A DNA stretch of 64,000 nt, from assembly GCF_004683865.2 (NCBI RefSeq), contig NZ_CP038439.1, positions 2,978,001 through 3,042,000 on the forward strand, written 5' to 3'. Every line of letters starts with the position of its first letter. Position 1 is the stretch's first letter. The position numbers and the translations under genes are program-made. Below the pieces are notes generated by a model that was given only the letters and a program-made list of their open reading frames with translations, did no database searches and was not told where the DNA came from. Shown piece after piece: positions 52,858 through 61,839 of the stretch. Source of the DNA: Paracoccus liaowanqingii. GTDB taxonomy: Bacteria; Pseudomonadota; Alphaproteobacteria; Rhodobacterales; Rhodobacteraceae.

Positions 52858-53438
52858 AGCGGCTTCATCCAGAACTGCAGCGTCTTCTCGGTCTCGGCGG
52901 CCTCGCCCAGATCCTTCCACGCGAAGGAGGCCGTGACGCCGGGCAGCGGCGCATAGCCCCGCTTGTCCCAGAAGGCGTCGAGGGGGCGATACTCGGCGGG
53001 GCGCAGCGGATGGGCCTGGGGCCGGATCACGCTGCAGAAGGCGCTGAAGCGGGCGCCCAGGGCGCGGGCGTGATCCTCGCGCGCGTCGAAGAAGGCGTGA
53101 CCCAGCCCCCGGCCCCGATAGGCCCGCAGCAGCACCGATTCGGCGCAGTAGAAGATGTCGGACAGCGCCTCGGGGCGGCCGTGGAAGGCCTCTCCGAAAT
53201 CGGCGGCGTGGTCGGACATGGGGGCGCCGGTGGCGGCCCCCACGATCCGCTCGCCATCCAAGGCCGCGACCACCACCGCGCCCGGCGACTGATAGGCCCG
53301 CAGGTAGTCGCGTTCGTAATCCGCGTCGCCGTCATAGAGATAGGGCCAGTCGCGGAAGACCGCGATCCGCAGCCGCGCCACGTCGGGCAGGGCCGCGGCC
53401 AGGTCGTCTCCGGTCAGGACGCGGGTGGTGACGGTCAT
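52854..53438 (-). CDS. GNAT family N-acetyltransferase
   Basis: A 194-residue acetyltransferase with the acetyl-CoA loop in VLLRAYRGRGLGHAFFD. It begins MTVTTRVLTGDDLAAALPDVARLR. Its stop overlaps the GTG start of the nitrilase-like gene, and its start overlaps the SnoaL gene stop as ATGA. The substrate is unknown; the two enzymes are likely to act on one compound. Confidence 0.88.
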   Translation of the reverse strand: MTVTTRVLTGDDLAAALPDVARLRIAVFRDWPYLYDGDADYERDYLRAYQSPGAVVVAALDGERIVGAATGAPMSDHAADFGEAFHGRPEALSDIFYCAESVLLRAYRGRGLGHAFFDAREDHARALGARFSAFCSVIRPQAHPLRPAEYRPLDAFWDKRGYAPLPGVTASFAWKDLGEAAETEKTLQFWMKPL

Positions 53439-53836
53439 CCGCCGACCTGTCGCGTCCAGTCGGCCAGGTTGTAATAGGTCGTCACGCGCGAGATCAGCCC
53501 GTCCTCGATCGTGAAGAAGGCGCCCGCCGGCAGGCGATAGGCCTGGCCATTGGCCTCGGGCAAGCCCGCGTCGGTCTTCAGATAGGTGCCGTTCACCACG
53601 AATTCCGCCGCCGCGCGGTCGCCGGCCTCGGTCGCCATGACGACGATGTCGGTCAGCGTCTCGCGATAGCTGACGGTCATGTGTTCGGTGAAGGCGGCGA
53701 ACTGGTCGCGGCCCTTGCGGACCTGCCCCTCGTTGACGTGATGTTCGACATGCGGGTGCAGCATGTCCAGCATGCGCTCGGTCTTGCCCGCGTTGAAGGC
53801 ATCGTAATAGGCGGTGATCAGGGCCTTGGCATCCAT
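53435..53836 (-). CDS. SnoaL/ketosteroid isomerase-like protein
   Basis: A 133-residue protein of the NTF2-like fold (ITAYYDAFNAGKTERMLDMLHPHVEHHVNEG at the N-terminus, GAFFTIEDGLISRVTTYYN near the end). ATG 53836 follows AAGGAG. Members range from isomerases to binding proteins, so no reaction is proposed. It heads a run of overlapping minus-strand genes to 51029. Confidence 0.85.
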   Translation of the reverse strand: MDAKALITAYYDAFNAGKTERMLDMLHPHVEHHVNEGQVRKGRDQFAAFTEHMTVSYRETLTDIVVMATEAGDRAAAEFVVNGTYLKTDAGLPEANGQAYRLPAGAFFTIEDGLISRVTTYYNLADWTRQVGG

Positions 53837-53981
53837 GTCGGTCTCCTTGTCGGAATGCGCCTTGGCATACCGGGCTTTGCGCGGCGCGTCACCCCGGCCC
53901 AAGGGTGCAGGACGGGGTGATCCCTTGAATTCTGAACCGAACCTGCTAGCGATTTGGCAAGTCAACATCGGAGAACACCGG

Positions 53982-55370
53982 ATGAACGGACCAGATCAGC
54001 TGGGCAGGCGCGAGATCACCTGCTTCAAAGCCTATGACGTGCGGGGCGAGCTGGGCAAGAACCTTGACCCCGACGTGGCCTATCGCATCGGCCGCGCCTT
54101 CGCGCAGGCCCGGTCGGCCAAGCGCGTGGTCGTGGGCCGCGACAGCCGCGAATCCTCGCCCGAACTGGCCGCGGCCCTGATCGAGGGGCTGACCGATGGC
54201 GGCGCCGACGTGCTGGATCTGGGCCTTGCGGGCACCGAGGAGGTGTATTTCCACACCGGCAACCAGGACACCGATGGCGGGATCGAGGTCACGGCCTCGC
54301 ACAACCCGATCAACTACAACGGCATGAAGATCGTGGGCCGCGGGTCCGCCCCGCTGGATCCCGCGACCGAGCTTCCGCCGATCATCGAACTGGCCACCTC
54401 GGGCGACTTCACGCCGGCCACCAAGGGCAGCGTCAGCGACTTCAGCCATGCCCGCGCCGAATATGCCAGCCGCATGGCCGATTTCGTCGACGTGGCCGCG
54501 CTGAAGCCGATGAAGATCGTCGTGAATGCCGGGAACGGCACCGCGGGCCCCACCTTCGACGCCATCGCCGCCGAACTGGAGCGTCGCGGCGCGCCGCTGA
54601 CCTTCGTGCGCATGCATCACGATGTCGATTCAAGCTTCCCGAACGGCATCCCCAACCCGCTGCTGGACGAGAACCAGCCCCCCACCGTCGCGAAGATGAT
54701 CGAGGAGAAGGCCGATCTGGGCGTGGCGTGGGACGGCGATTTCGACCGCTGCTTCTTCTTCGACGAGAATGGCCGCTTCATTCCCGGCGAATACATCGTG
54801 GGCCTGCTGGGCGCGGCCTTCCTGGAAAAGTCGCCGGGCGAGAAGGTCGTGCATGACCCCCGCGTCATCATGAACACGCGCGCGATGATTTCGGAAGCGG
54901 GCGGCGAGGCCGTGGTCAGCAAGACCGGCCACGCCTTCATCAAGCGCAAGATGCGCGATGTCAGCGCAATCTATGGCGGCGAGATGTCGGCGCACCATTA
55001 TTTCCGCGACTTCTACTATTGCGACAGCGGCATGATCCCGTGGCTGCTGATGATCGAGCTGCTCTCGCGCAAGGGCAAGACCCTGGCCGAGCTGCTGGAG
55101 GAGCGGATGCGCCTCTACCCGTCCTCGGGCGAGACGAACTACACGATCGAGGATCCCGACGCCGCCATCGCGCGCCTGATCGAGACCTACGAGCCGCAGG
55201 CCGACAGCCGCGACGATCTGGACGGCGTGTCGCTGGATTTCGGCACTTGGCGCTTCAACCTGCGCAAGTCGAACACCGAGCCCGTCGTGCGCCTGAACGT
55301 CGAGGCCGATGGCGATGCGGCGCTGGTGAAGGCCAAGCAGGCCGAGCTGGCCGCGATCCTGAAGGGCTGA
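53982..55370 (+). CDS. Phosphomannomutase/phosphoglucomutase
   Basis: A 462-residue alpha-D-phosphohexomutase. The four active-site elements are in order: phosphoserine loop TASHNP (S106), metal loop DGDFDR, sugar loop GEMSAHHYF and phosphate loop RKSNTEP. The pattern is that of AlgC/ManB-type enzymes supplying mannose-1-P or glucose-1-P for polysaccharide and lipopolysaccharide synthesis. ATG 53982 follows GGAG. The gene is monocistronic with a hairpin after it. Confidence 0.95.
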   Translation: MNGPDQLGRREITCFKAYDVRGELGKNLDPDVAYRIGRAFAQARSAKRVVVGRDSRESSPELAAALIEGLTDGGADVLDLGLAGTEEVYFHTGNQDTDGGIEVTASHNPINYNGMKIVGRGSAPLDPATELPPIIELATSGDFTPATKGSVSDFSHARAEYASRMADFVDVAALKPMKIVVNAGNGTAGPTFDAIAAELERRGAPLTFVRMHHDVDSSFPNGIPNPLLDENQPPTVAKMIEEKADLGVAWDGDFDRCFFFDENGRFIPGEYIVGLLGAAFLEKSPGEKVVHDPRVIMNTRAMISEAGGEAVVSKTGHAFIKRKMRDVSAIYGGEMSAHHYFRDFYYCDSGMIPWLLMIELLSRKGKTLAELLEERMRLYPSSGETNYTIEDPDAAIARLIETYEPQADSRDDLDGVSLDFGTWRFNLRKSNTEPVVRLNVEADGDAALVKAKQAELAAILKG

Positions 55371-55379
55371 CGCCCCGGT

Positions 55380-55410
55380 CCCGGGCGGCGCCACATTGGC
55401 GCTGCCCGGG
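55380..55410. terminator. Hairpin after the phosphohexomutase gene
   Basis: CCCGGGCGGCGCC-ACATT-GGCGCTGCCCGGG, 13-base arms with one G-T mismatch, 10 bases after the stop codon and 12 bases beyond the stop of the converging small gene. Confidence 0.6.
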
Positions 55411-55422
55411 GTTCCGGCGATC

Positions 55423-55554
55423 CTAGAACAGGATCGCCGCGCCGCCGATCAGGGCGGTCATCAGCCCCAGGAAGATCGCCCAGTGCAGCAGGGTGGTGCG
55501 CCCGCTGCCCATCGGCGCGGCGCGGGACCCCAGGTCCCCTTGGTCGTTGTCCAT
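55423..55554 (-). CDS. Small single-helix membrane protein
   Basis: A 43-residue protein (MDNDQGDLGSRAAPMGSGRT then one hydrophobic helix LLHWAIFLGLMTALIGGAAI). ATG 55554 follows AAGGA at good spacing; ATG 55581 would add nine residues. I do not recognise the family. It is supported by the ribosome site, the clean helix and codon use, but is too short for certainty. Confidence 0.45.
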   Translation of the reverse strand: MDNDQGDLGSRAAPMGSGRTTLLHWAIFLGLMTALIGGAAILF

Positions 55555-55618
55555 GTCGTTGTCCTTGCAGAAGATTTCCATTTCGGACGGTCCGCGGCGC
55601 GGCGTCCGGTGGCATCCG

Positions 55619-55990
55619 TCATGCAAGGGCAGGAGGCGCCCGGGGCCGCGTCGCCGGGCGCGGCGGTCCCGACAGGGAGGCGTCGGTGCCAGACTGTGCC
55701 CAGGCCGCGACGCGCGGCGCCGGGGCGTCGGGTGCGGACAAATCGCCCGGCCCGGGCGGGAGGCCCTTGGGCAGGGCCGGGGCGGCGGGGCGGTCCAGCA
55801 CGGCCTGCCCGGTGGGCAGGGCGGTGTCGCTCAGCTGCTCGTGGCTGGGCAGCAGGCTGCCCGGCAGGGCCAGGGGCCGCGCGGGCAGCCAGGCCGACAT
55901 CAGCACCAGCGCCAGCACCGCGACGACGGCCAGCAGCCGTCGCGCCAGGCCGGGGGTCATGGGAAGGGGATCAGCCGGGACGGGCGTCAT
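55619..55990 (-). CDS. Hypothetical membrane-anchored protein
   Basis: A 123-residue Pro/Ala-rich protein with one hydrophobic segment (RRLLAVVAVLALVLMSAWLP) near the N-terminus and a low-complexity remainder. GAGG precedes ATG 55990. No family is recognised. The bias could also reflect a chance frame in G+C-rich DNA. Confidence 0.4.
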   Translation of the reverse strand: MTPVPADPLPMTPGLARRLLAVVAVLALVLMSAWLPARPLALPGSLLPSHEQLSDTALPTGQAVLDRPAAPALPKGLPPGPGDLSAPDAPAPRVAAWAQSGTDASLSGPPRPATRPRAPPALA

Positions 55991-56141
55991 GGCGCCTCAC
56001 GCCGCCGTCCGGGACGCGGGCAACCCAAGTCTGGCGAAGGTCTGCGTCATGGCGGCGGTCCCGGGTCCGGCGAACGGGTCCGTCCCGCCGGGGCAGAATA
56101 TCCTGGCCGCACCGATCTGACCAGCGGGCATGACGCGCCCT

Positions 56142-56759
56142 TCAGCCGATCCACGGCCAGAGCAGCCTGGCCGCGATCGCCCACATGACCAGGGCGATGA
56201 CACCCTCCAGCCGGCGCCAGGCCGAGGGGCGGGCAAAGACCGGCCGCAGCCAGGCCGCCCCATAGCCCAGGCCGAAGAAGAACAGCACCGATCCGGTCAT
56301 CGCGCCTGCCGCGAACTGGACCTCGGCGCCGGGGAACTGCGTCGAGATCGTGCCCAGCAGCACCACCGTGTCCAGATAGACGTGCGGGTTCAGCCAGGTG
56401 ATCGCCAGGCAGGCCGCCAGCGTCGCGCCCAGGCCCTGCGCGGGGCGCGCGGCATCCACCGTCAGCGCCGCGTCGGATTGCAGCGCCGCCCGCAGGCTGC
56501 GTGCGCCATAGGCGAGCAGGAAGGCCGCCCCCGCCAGCCGCATCACCGGGTCCAGCCACGGCAGCCGCGCGGTCAGCGTCCCCGCCCCGGCCACGCCCAT
56601 CCCGATCAGCGCCGCATCCGAGAGGGCGCAGGTCAGGCAGACCGCCAGCACATGTTCGCCCCGCAGGCCCTGACGCAGGACGAAGGCGTTCTGCGCCCCG
56701 ATGGCGACGATCAGGCCAAGCCCGGTCAGAAGCCCGGTCAGGAAGATGTCGGCGGCCAT
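56142..56759 (-). CDS. LysE/ArgO family amino acid exporter
   Basis: A 205-residue inner-membrane exporter with about six hydrophobic helices. It has the family start (FLTGLLTGLGLIVAIGAQNAFVLRQG) and the AITWLNPHVYLDT motif. Relatives export lysine or arginine. The usual LysR-type regulator (LysG/ArgP) is not adjacent; the divergent neighbour is cydA. Confidence 0.92.
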   Translation of the reverse strand: MAADIFLTGLLTGLGLIVAIGAQNAFVLRQGLRGEHVLAVCLTCALSDAALIGMGVAGAGTLTARLPWLDPVMRLAGAAFLLAYGARSLRAALQSDAALTVDAARPAQGLGATLAACLAITWLNPHVYLDTVVLLGTISTQFPGAEVQFAAGAMTGSVLFFFGLGYGAAWLRPVFARPSAWRRLEGVIALVMWAIAARLLWPWIG

Positions 56760-57039
56760 GCGGGGGTCCTTTCGGCGGGGTCCGCCCGCGCCCTAGCCTG
56801 CCCGCCCGCCAGAGGCAAACGACACCCTCCGGGCCCGAGCCGCGCAGCCGGAATCGCGCAGGAGGATGCCGCCGACCGCCCCGCATGCGACGATGCCGCA
56901 CTTGCAAAAACCGGCCCCGCACGCGACATTCGTCGTAATTGAAAAACGTGCCCTGCCGGTTGTGTCATCGTGCAGGGGGGCTTTGCTGCCCGGCCCGGCG
57001 CCTGCCCGGACGGGCGGACCATGCCGCGAAAGGTCCGAG

Positions 57040-58479
57040 ATGTTCGACAACGCAGATGCCATCCTTCTGGCCCGCATCCAGTTCGCCTTCACCGTCAGCT
57101 TCCATTTCCTGTTCCCGGCCTTCACCATCGGCCTGGCCAGCTTTCTGGCCGTGCTGAACGGGCTTTGGCTGTGGACCAAGGATCACAAGTATCTGGATCT
57201 GTTCCGCTATTGGGTCAAGATCTTCGCGCTGGCCTTCGCCATGGGCGTCGTGTCGGGCATCGTCATGTCCTATCAGTTCGGCACCAACTGGTCGGTCTTT
57301 TCCGACAAGGCGGGCCCCGTCATCGGCGCGCCCATGGCCTATGAGGTGCTGTCGGCCTTCTTCCTCGAGGCCGGATTCCTGGGGATCATGCTGTTCGGCC
57401 GCGACCGGGTGGGCCCGACCCTGCACATGATCGCCTGCCTGGCGGTCGCGGGCGGCACGGCCATGTCGGCCTTCTGGATCCTGTCGGTGAACAGCTGGAT
57501 GCACACCCCCGCGGGGTTCGAGATCGACGCCGTCACGGGTCAGTTCCTGCCCACCGACTTCTGGCAGGTAATCTTCAACCCGTCCTTCCCCTACCGCCTG
57601 ATGCACACGGTCACGGCGGCCTATCTGACCACCGCCTTCATCGTCGGCGGCGTGGCGGCGCTGCACCTGCTGCGCCACCGCCACCGCCGCGACAAGGTCA
57701 GCCCGGCCACGCGCACCATGTTCTCCATGGCGATGTGGATGGCGGCGATCTTCGCGCCGGTCCAGATCGTGCTGGGCGACTTCCACGGCATCAACACGCT
57801 GGAACACCAGCCCGCCAAGGTCATGGCGATGGAGGGGCATTTCGAAAGCCACGAGGCCGGCGCGCCGTTGTACCTGTTCGGCATCCCCAACCAGGAGGAG
57901 CAGCGCCTGGACTATGCCATCGGCATCCCCAAGCTGTCCTCGCTGATCCTGAAGCACGACCTGAACGCCCCTCTGGCGGGCCTCGACACCATCCCGCGCG
58001 AGGATCAGCCGCCCGTGGCCATCGTCTTCTGGTCCTTCCGGGTCATGGTCGCGCTTGGCTTTGCGATGCTGGCGATCGGGCTCTGGTCGTCCTGGGCCCG
58101 CTGGCGCGGCACGCTGTTCGACAGCCCGATGCTGCACCGGGCGGCCCTGGCCATGGCGCCCTCGGGACTGGTCGCGGTGCTGGCCGGGTGGATCACTACC
58201 GAGGTCGGGCGCCAGCCCTTCACCGTCTACGGCTATCTGCGCACCGAGGACAGTGCGGCCCCCCTTGACGCGGCGGCGGTGGGTACCTCGCTGATCGCCT
58301 TCATCATCGTGTATTTCGCGGTCTTCGGGGCGGGCACCTACTACATCATGCGTCTGATGAACCGTGCCCCGACCAGTGGCGAGGCCAGCCTCAAGGACGT
58401 CACCAACAGCCCGATCCGCACGGCGGGGACCACCCCCGCCCAGCAGCACCCGACCCGCAACCCCCATCCCGGAGAGTAA
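57040..58479 (+). CDS. cydA: Cytochrome bd-type ubiquinol oxidase subunit I (cyanide-insensitive type)
   Basis: A 479-residue haem-bearing subunit of a bd-type quinol oxidase. It starts with ARIQFAFTVSFHFLFP (H22, a haem ligand), has SYQFGTNWSVF, an axial histidine in YRLMHTVTAAY, and GWITTEVGRQPFTVYGYLRT. The length is short for E. coli CydA (~520), consistent with the short Q loop of the CIO branch. ATG 57040 follows AAAGG. It is followed 2 bases on by cydB and then a 34-residue gene, a complete bd/CIO operon. Confidence 0.95.
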   Translation: MFDNADAILLARIQFAFTVSFHFLFPAFTIGLASFLAVLNGLWLWTKDHKYLDLFRYWVKIFALAFAMGVVSGIVMSYQFGTNWSVFSDKAGPVIGAPMAYEVLSAFFLEAGFLGIMLFGRDRVGPTLHMIACLAVAGGTAMSAFWILSVNSWMHTPAGFEIDAVTGQFLPTDFWQVIFNPSFPYRLMHTVTAAYLTTAFIVGGVAALHLLRHRHRRDKVSPATRTMFSMAMWMAAIFAPVQIVLGDFHGINTLEHQPAKVMAMEGHFESHEAGAPLYLFGIPNQEEQRLDYAIGIPKLSSLILKHDLNAPLAGLDTIPREDQPPVAIVFWSFRVMVALGFAMLAIGLWSSWARWRGTLFDSPMLHRAALAMAPSGLVAVLAGWITTEVGRQPFTVYGYLRTEDSAAPLDAAAVGTSLIAFIIVYFAVFGAGTYYIMRLMNRAPTSGEASLKDVTNSPIRTAGTTPAQQHPTRNPHPGE

Positions 58480-58481
58480 GC

Positions 58482-59513
58482 ATGCCCATCGCAGACGGCG
58501 TCTCCTTCGACCTGACGGTCATCTGGGCCTTCATCATCGCCTTCGCGGTGCTGGTCTATGTGGTCCTGGACGGGTTCGACCTGGGGCTTGGCATGCTGTT
58601 CGCGGTCGAGCCCGAGGGCGAGGACCGCGACATCATGATGAACTCGGTCGCCCCGGTCTGGGACGGCAACGAGACCTGGCTGGTGCTGGGCGGCGGCGGG
58701 CTGTTCGCGGCCTTCCCGCTGGCCTATGCGCTGATCCTGCCCGCGCTCTACGCGCCGATCATGGCCATGCTGCTGGCACTGATCTTCCGCGGCGTGGCCT
58801 TCGAGTTCCGCTGGCGGACCAAGCGCTGGCGCCCGGTCTGGGACCTGGCCTTCATCGGCGGCTCGGCCATGGCGGCGCTGACGCAAGGCATCACGCTTGG
58901 CGGGCTGCTGCAGGGGATCCAGATCGACAAGGCCGCGCGCAGCTATTCGGGCGGCTGGTGGGACTGGCTGACGCCCTTCACGATCATGGTCGGGCTGGCC
59001 GTCATGGTGGGCTACATGCTGCTGGGCGCGACCTGGCTGGTGATGAAGACCGAAGGCCCGCTGCAGACGCGGATGCGCAGCCGGGCCTGGGTGCTGGGCG
59101 TGGGCACGGTCATCTTCATGGGCGTGGTCAGCCTGTGGACGCCCTTCCTGCAGGACGGCTATTACAGCCGCTGGTTCGGAGGCTGGAACATCGTGCTGGC
59201 CGCCCTTGTCGGCGCCATGGTGCTGGGGCTGGCCTTCGGCATGTTCCGCACCCTGATGGTCAAGCATCACGACTACTGGCCGTTCCTGTTCGCGCTCGGC
59301 ATGTTCGTGCTGGGCTTCATCGGGCTGGGCTATTCGATGTTCCCCTATATCGTCCCGGTCGAGGTCACCATCTGGGAGGCCGCCGCCCCCCGCAACAGCC
59401 AGATCTTCATGCTGGTCGGCGCCTCGGTGCTGATCCCGGTGATCCTGGCCTACACCGCCTATTCCTACTGGGTCTTTCGCGGAAAGATGGACCCGAATGA
59501 CGGGTACCACTGA
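58482..59513 (+). CDS. cydB: Cytochrome bd-type ubiquinol oxidase subunit II
   Basis: A 343-residue membrane subunit, with about eight helices, LVYVVLDGFDLGLGML at the start, and the PVWDGNETWLVLGGGGLFAAFP and GVAFEFR segments. It lies directly after cydA and its TGA shares its A with the ATG of the small third gene (TGATG). Confidence 0.96.
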   Translation: MPIADGVSFDLTVIWAFIIAFAVLVYVVLDGFDLGLGMLFAVEPEGEDRDIMMNSVAPVWDGNETWLVLGGGGLFAAFPLAYALILPALYAPIMAMLLALIFRGVAFEFRWRTKRWRPVWDLAFIGGSAMAALTQGITLGGLLQGIQIDKAARSYSGGWWDWLTPFTIMVGLAVMVGYMLLGATWLVMKTEGPLQTRMRSRAWVLGVGTVIFMGVVSLWTPFLQDGYYSRWFGGWNIVLAALVGAMVLGLAFGMFRTLMVKHHDYWPFLFALGMFVLGFIGLGYSMFPYIVPVEVTIWEAAAPRNSQIFMLVGASVLIPVILAYTAYSYWVFRGKMDPNDGYH

Positions 59514-59617
59514 TGCCGCGCGGCATCACCAGGATGGCCTGGTTCGTGGCCATCTGGCTGGCCAGCGTCGCCGTGATCGGCACGGTGGCCTGGCTGATCC
59601 GCTTGTGGATCGTCTGA
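59513..59617 (+). CDS. DUF2474 family small subunit of the bd-type oxidase (CydX-like)
   Basis: A 34-residue protein with one membrane helix (WFVAIWLASVAVIGTVAWLI). Its ATG overlaps the cydB stop (TGATG), giving tight coupling. DUF2474 proteins are typically encoded right after cioAB/cydAB and, like CydX, are thought to stabilise the oxidase. The call rests on position and helix pattern. Confidence 0.85.
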   Translation: MPRGITRMAWFVAIWLASVAVIGTVAWLIRLWIV

Positions 59618-59627
59618 GGATCGCGCC

Positions 59628-60314
59628 TCAGCCCAGATAGGCGCGCAGGCCGGGCGGCGGATCGTCCAGCAGCGCCCCGGTGGGTCGGGGCGGATTGACG
59701 CGGCCGTCGTCTACCAGCAGCGTGTCGGGGGCGAAGGCGCGGGCATCCGCCGGATCATGCGTCACCATCAGCACCGTCGTGCCCGCCGCGATCCGCGCCA
59801 GCAGGCCCAGCATCTCGGCCTTCAGCGCCGGGCCCAAGGCCGCGAAGGGTTCGTCCAGCAGCAGCAGGGGCTGGGCGCGCAGCAGCACCCGGGCCAGCGC
59901 GACGCGGCCCTGCTGCCCCCCGGACAGCGCGCCGGGGCGGCGGTCCTGCAGACCTTCCAGCCCCACCTGCTCCAGCGCCTGCGCGACCTGTTGCCACTGG
60001 GCGCGGTCCAGACGCAGGTCGGGGCGCAGGCCCATCCCCAGGTTCTGGCCCACGCTCAGATGCGGAAACAGGTTGTGCTGCTGGAACAGGATCGACACCG
60101 GACGCCGCCCCGGCGCCATGTTGGTGATGTCCTGCCCGTCCCAGACCAGCCGCCCCTGCGACGGCGCCAGAAACCCCGCCACCAGCGACAACAGCGTCGA
60201 TTTCCCCGACCCCGAGGCGCCGATCACCGCATGGCGCCCCGGCGGGACCGTCAGATCGGCGGACAGGGTGAAGTCGTCCTGCCGCAGGACGATGTCGCGA
60301 AACTCAAGCGTCAA
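59628..60314 (-). CDS. thiQ: Thiamine ABC transporter ATP-binding protein
   Basis: A 228-residue ATPase with Walker A GASGSGKS (32-39), the Q-loop segment FQQHNLFPHLSVGQN, signature LSGGQQGR and Walker B LLLLDEPFAALGP. The start overlaps the thiP stop by 11 bases. It energises thiamine or thiamine pyrophosphate uptake with ThiP and ThiB. Confidence 0.95.
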   Translation of the reverse strand: MTLEFRDIVLRQDDFTLSADLTVPPGRHAVIGASGSGKSTLLSLVAGFLAPSQGRLVWDGQDITNMAPGRRPVSILFQQHNLFPHLSVGQNLGMGLRPDLRLDRAQWQQVAQALEQVGLEGLQDRRPGALSGGQQGRVALARVLLRAQPLLLLDEPFAALGPALKAEMLGLLARIAAGTTVLMVTHDPADARAFAPDTLLVDDGRVNPPRPTGALLDDPPPGLRAYLG

Positions 60315-61839
60315 GGCGCCCTCCCCGGTCGAACAGCCAGAACAGCGCGAAGCTGATCCCCATCAGCAGCACGGCGCAGGCCGCCGCGTCCTCCATCCGA
60401 TAGCTGCCCATCAGCTGGTAGAGCTTCAGGGGCAGGGTCGGCCGGTCGCCCGCGAACAGGGTGATCACCCCCAGATCGCCCATCGCCAGCGCCGCCGCCA
60501 GTCCCGCGCCGAAGCCCAGGGGCCGCGCCAGCCGGGGCAGCACCAGAAAACGCAGCCGCGCCCAGCCCCGCAGGTCCAGCGCCGCCGCCAGCCGCCCGTA
60601 ATCCGCCTGCAGCGCCTGCGCCGCAGGAATCAGCGCCCGCAGCCCGAAGGGCAGCGCCATGGCCGCGTTGATCGCCACCGTCACCGGCAGGGCCATCTGC
60701 TGCGGGCCGGCCACGTCGCGGAGCAGGAGGAACAGCCCCGTCCCCAGCACCAGCGGCGAGGCGATCAGCGGCAGCATCCCCGCCCCCTCGACCCACCGCC
60801 CGGCCCCGCGCGCGATCGCCAGCGCCAGCGCCAGGCAGGCCGAGGCCGACAGCAGCGCCGAGGCGAGCGCCATCCAGACCGAGCGCAGGGCCGCATCCCA
60901 GACATCCCCCGGCAGGCCGGGAATGCGCGGCACCCCGGTGGCGATCACCGCCAGCAGCGGCCAGAGGAGGAACGCCGCCGCGCCCGTGATCACAAGCGCA
61001 TCCGCGCCCCGGCGCCAGCCTGGCGGCCCGGTCACGCCCGGCCCCGCATCCATGCCCGCGCCGAAGGTCGCCGGCACGACGATCCGCCGCGCCAGCGCCA
61101 GCGCGCCCACGCACAGCGCGATCTGCACCAGCCCAAGCGCCGCCGCCCGGCCCAGGTCGAAATCGAAGCGGAACGCCTGATAGATGGCCAACTCGACCGT
61201 GGTGGCGCCCGGCCCGCCGCCAAGCGCAAGCGCGACGGTGAACGAGGTCAGGCAGACCAGGAACACCGCCAGCCAGACGCCCGGCAGGACCGCGCGCAGC
61301 ATCGGGCGTTCCAGATGCCGGAAGATGTCGCGGGGGGCGAAATCCAGGCTGGCGGCCAGGCGGAACCGCTCGGACGGGATGGCCTGCCAGCCCTGCAGGA
61401 TCAGCCGCACCGACAGCGGCAGGTTGAAGAACACATGCGCCAGGATCACCCCCTGCCAGCCATAGATGCCGACTTGGGGCAGGCCCACCGCCTCCAGCGC
61501 CTGGTTGATCGCCCCGTTGCGGCCGAAGACCGCGATCAGCCCCATGATCGCCACGATCACCGGCAGCAGGAAGGGCGCGCCTAGCAGCGTGACCAGCACC
61601 CCGCGCCCGGCAAAGCGCCGCCGCGCCAGCGCCCGGGCGACGGGGACGGCCAAGGCGGCGGACAGGGTGGCCGACAGCAGCGCCTGCCAGCAGGTGAACC
61701 AGACCGCGCGCCAGTCCCATCCGGTCAGCGCCGACAGCCCGCCCGCGCCCCAGGCCACGGCGGCCAGCGTCCCCAGGATCAGCGCGGCAAGGGCTGCGGC
61801 GACCGCGTGGCCGGGGCTCAGCGCAGCGCCCGCTGCCAT
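60304..61839 (-). CDS. thiP: Thiamine ABC transporter permease
   Basis: A 511-residue permease with about twelve hydrophobic helices in two homologous halves, as expected for ThiP. Each half has an EAA-like loop (ASLDFAPRDIFRHLERPM and AALDLRGWARLRFLVLPRLA). It overlaps thiB by 22 bases and thiQ by 11, so the three are translated from one message. Confidence 0.95.
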   Translation of the reverse strand: MAAGAALSPGHAVAAALAALILGTLAAVAWGAGGLSALTGWDWRAVWFTCWQALLSATLSAALAVPVARALARRRFAGRGVLVTLLGAPFLLPVIVAIMGLIAVFGRNGAINQALEAVGLPQVGIYGWQGVILAHVFFNLPLSVRLILQGWQAIPSERFRLAASLDFAPRDIFRHLERPMLRAVLPGVWLAVFLVCLTSFTVALALGGGPGATTVELAIYQAFRFDFDLGRAAALGLVQIALCVGALALARRIVVPATFGAGMDAGPGVTGPPGWRRGADALVITGAAAFLLWPLLAVIATGVPRIPGLPGDVWDAALRSVWMALASALLSASACLALALAIARGAGRWVEGAGMLPLIASPLVLGTGLFLLLRDVAGPQQMALPVTVAINAAMALPFGLRALIPAAQALQADYGRLAAALDLRGWARLRFLVLPRLARPLGFGAGLAAALAMGDLGVITLFAGDRPTLPLKLYQLMGSYRMEDAAACAVLLMGISFALFWLFDRGGRLDA

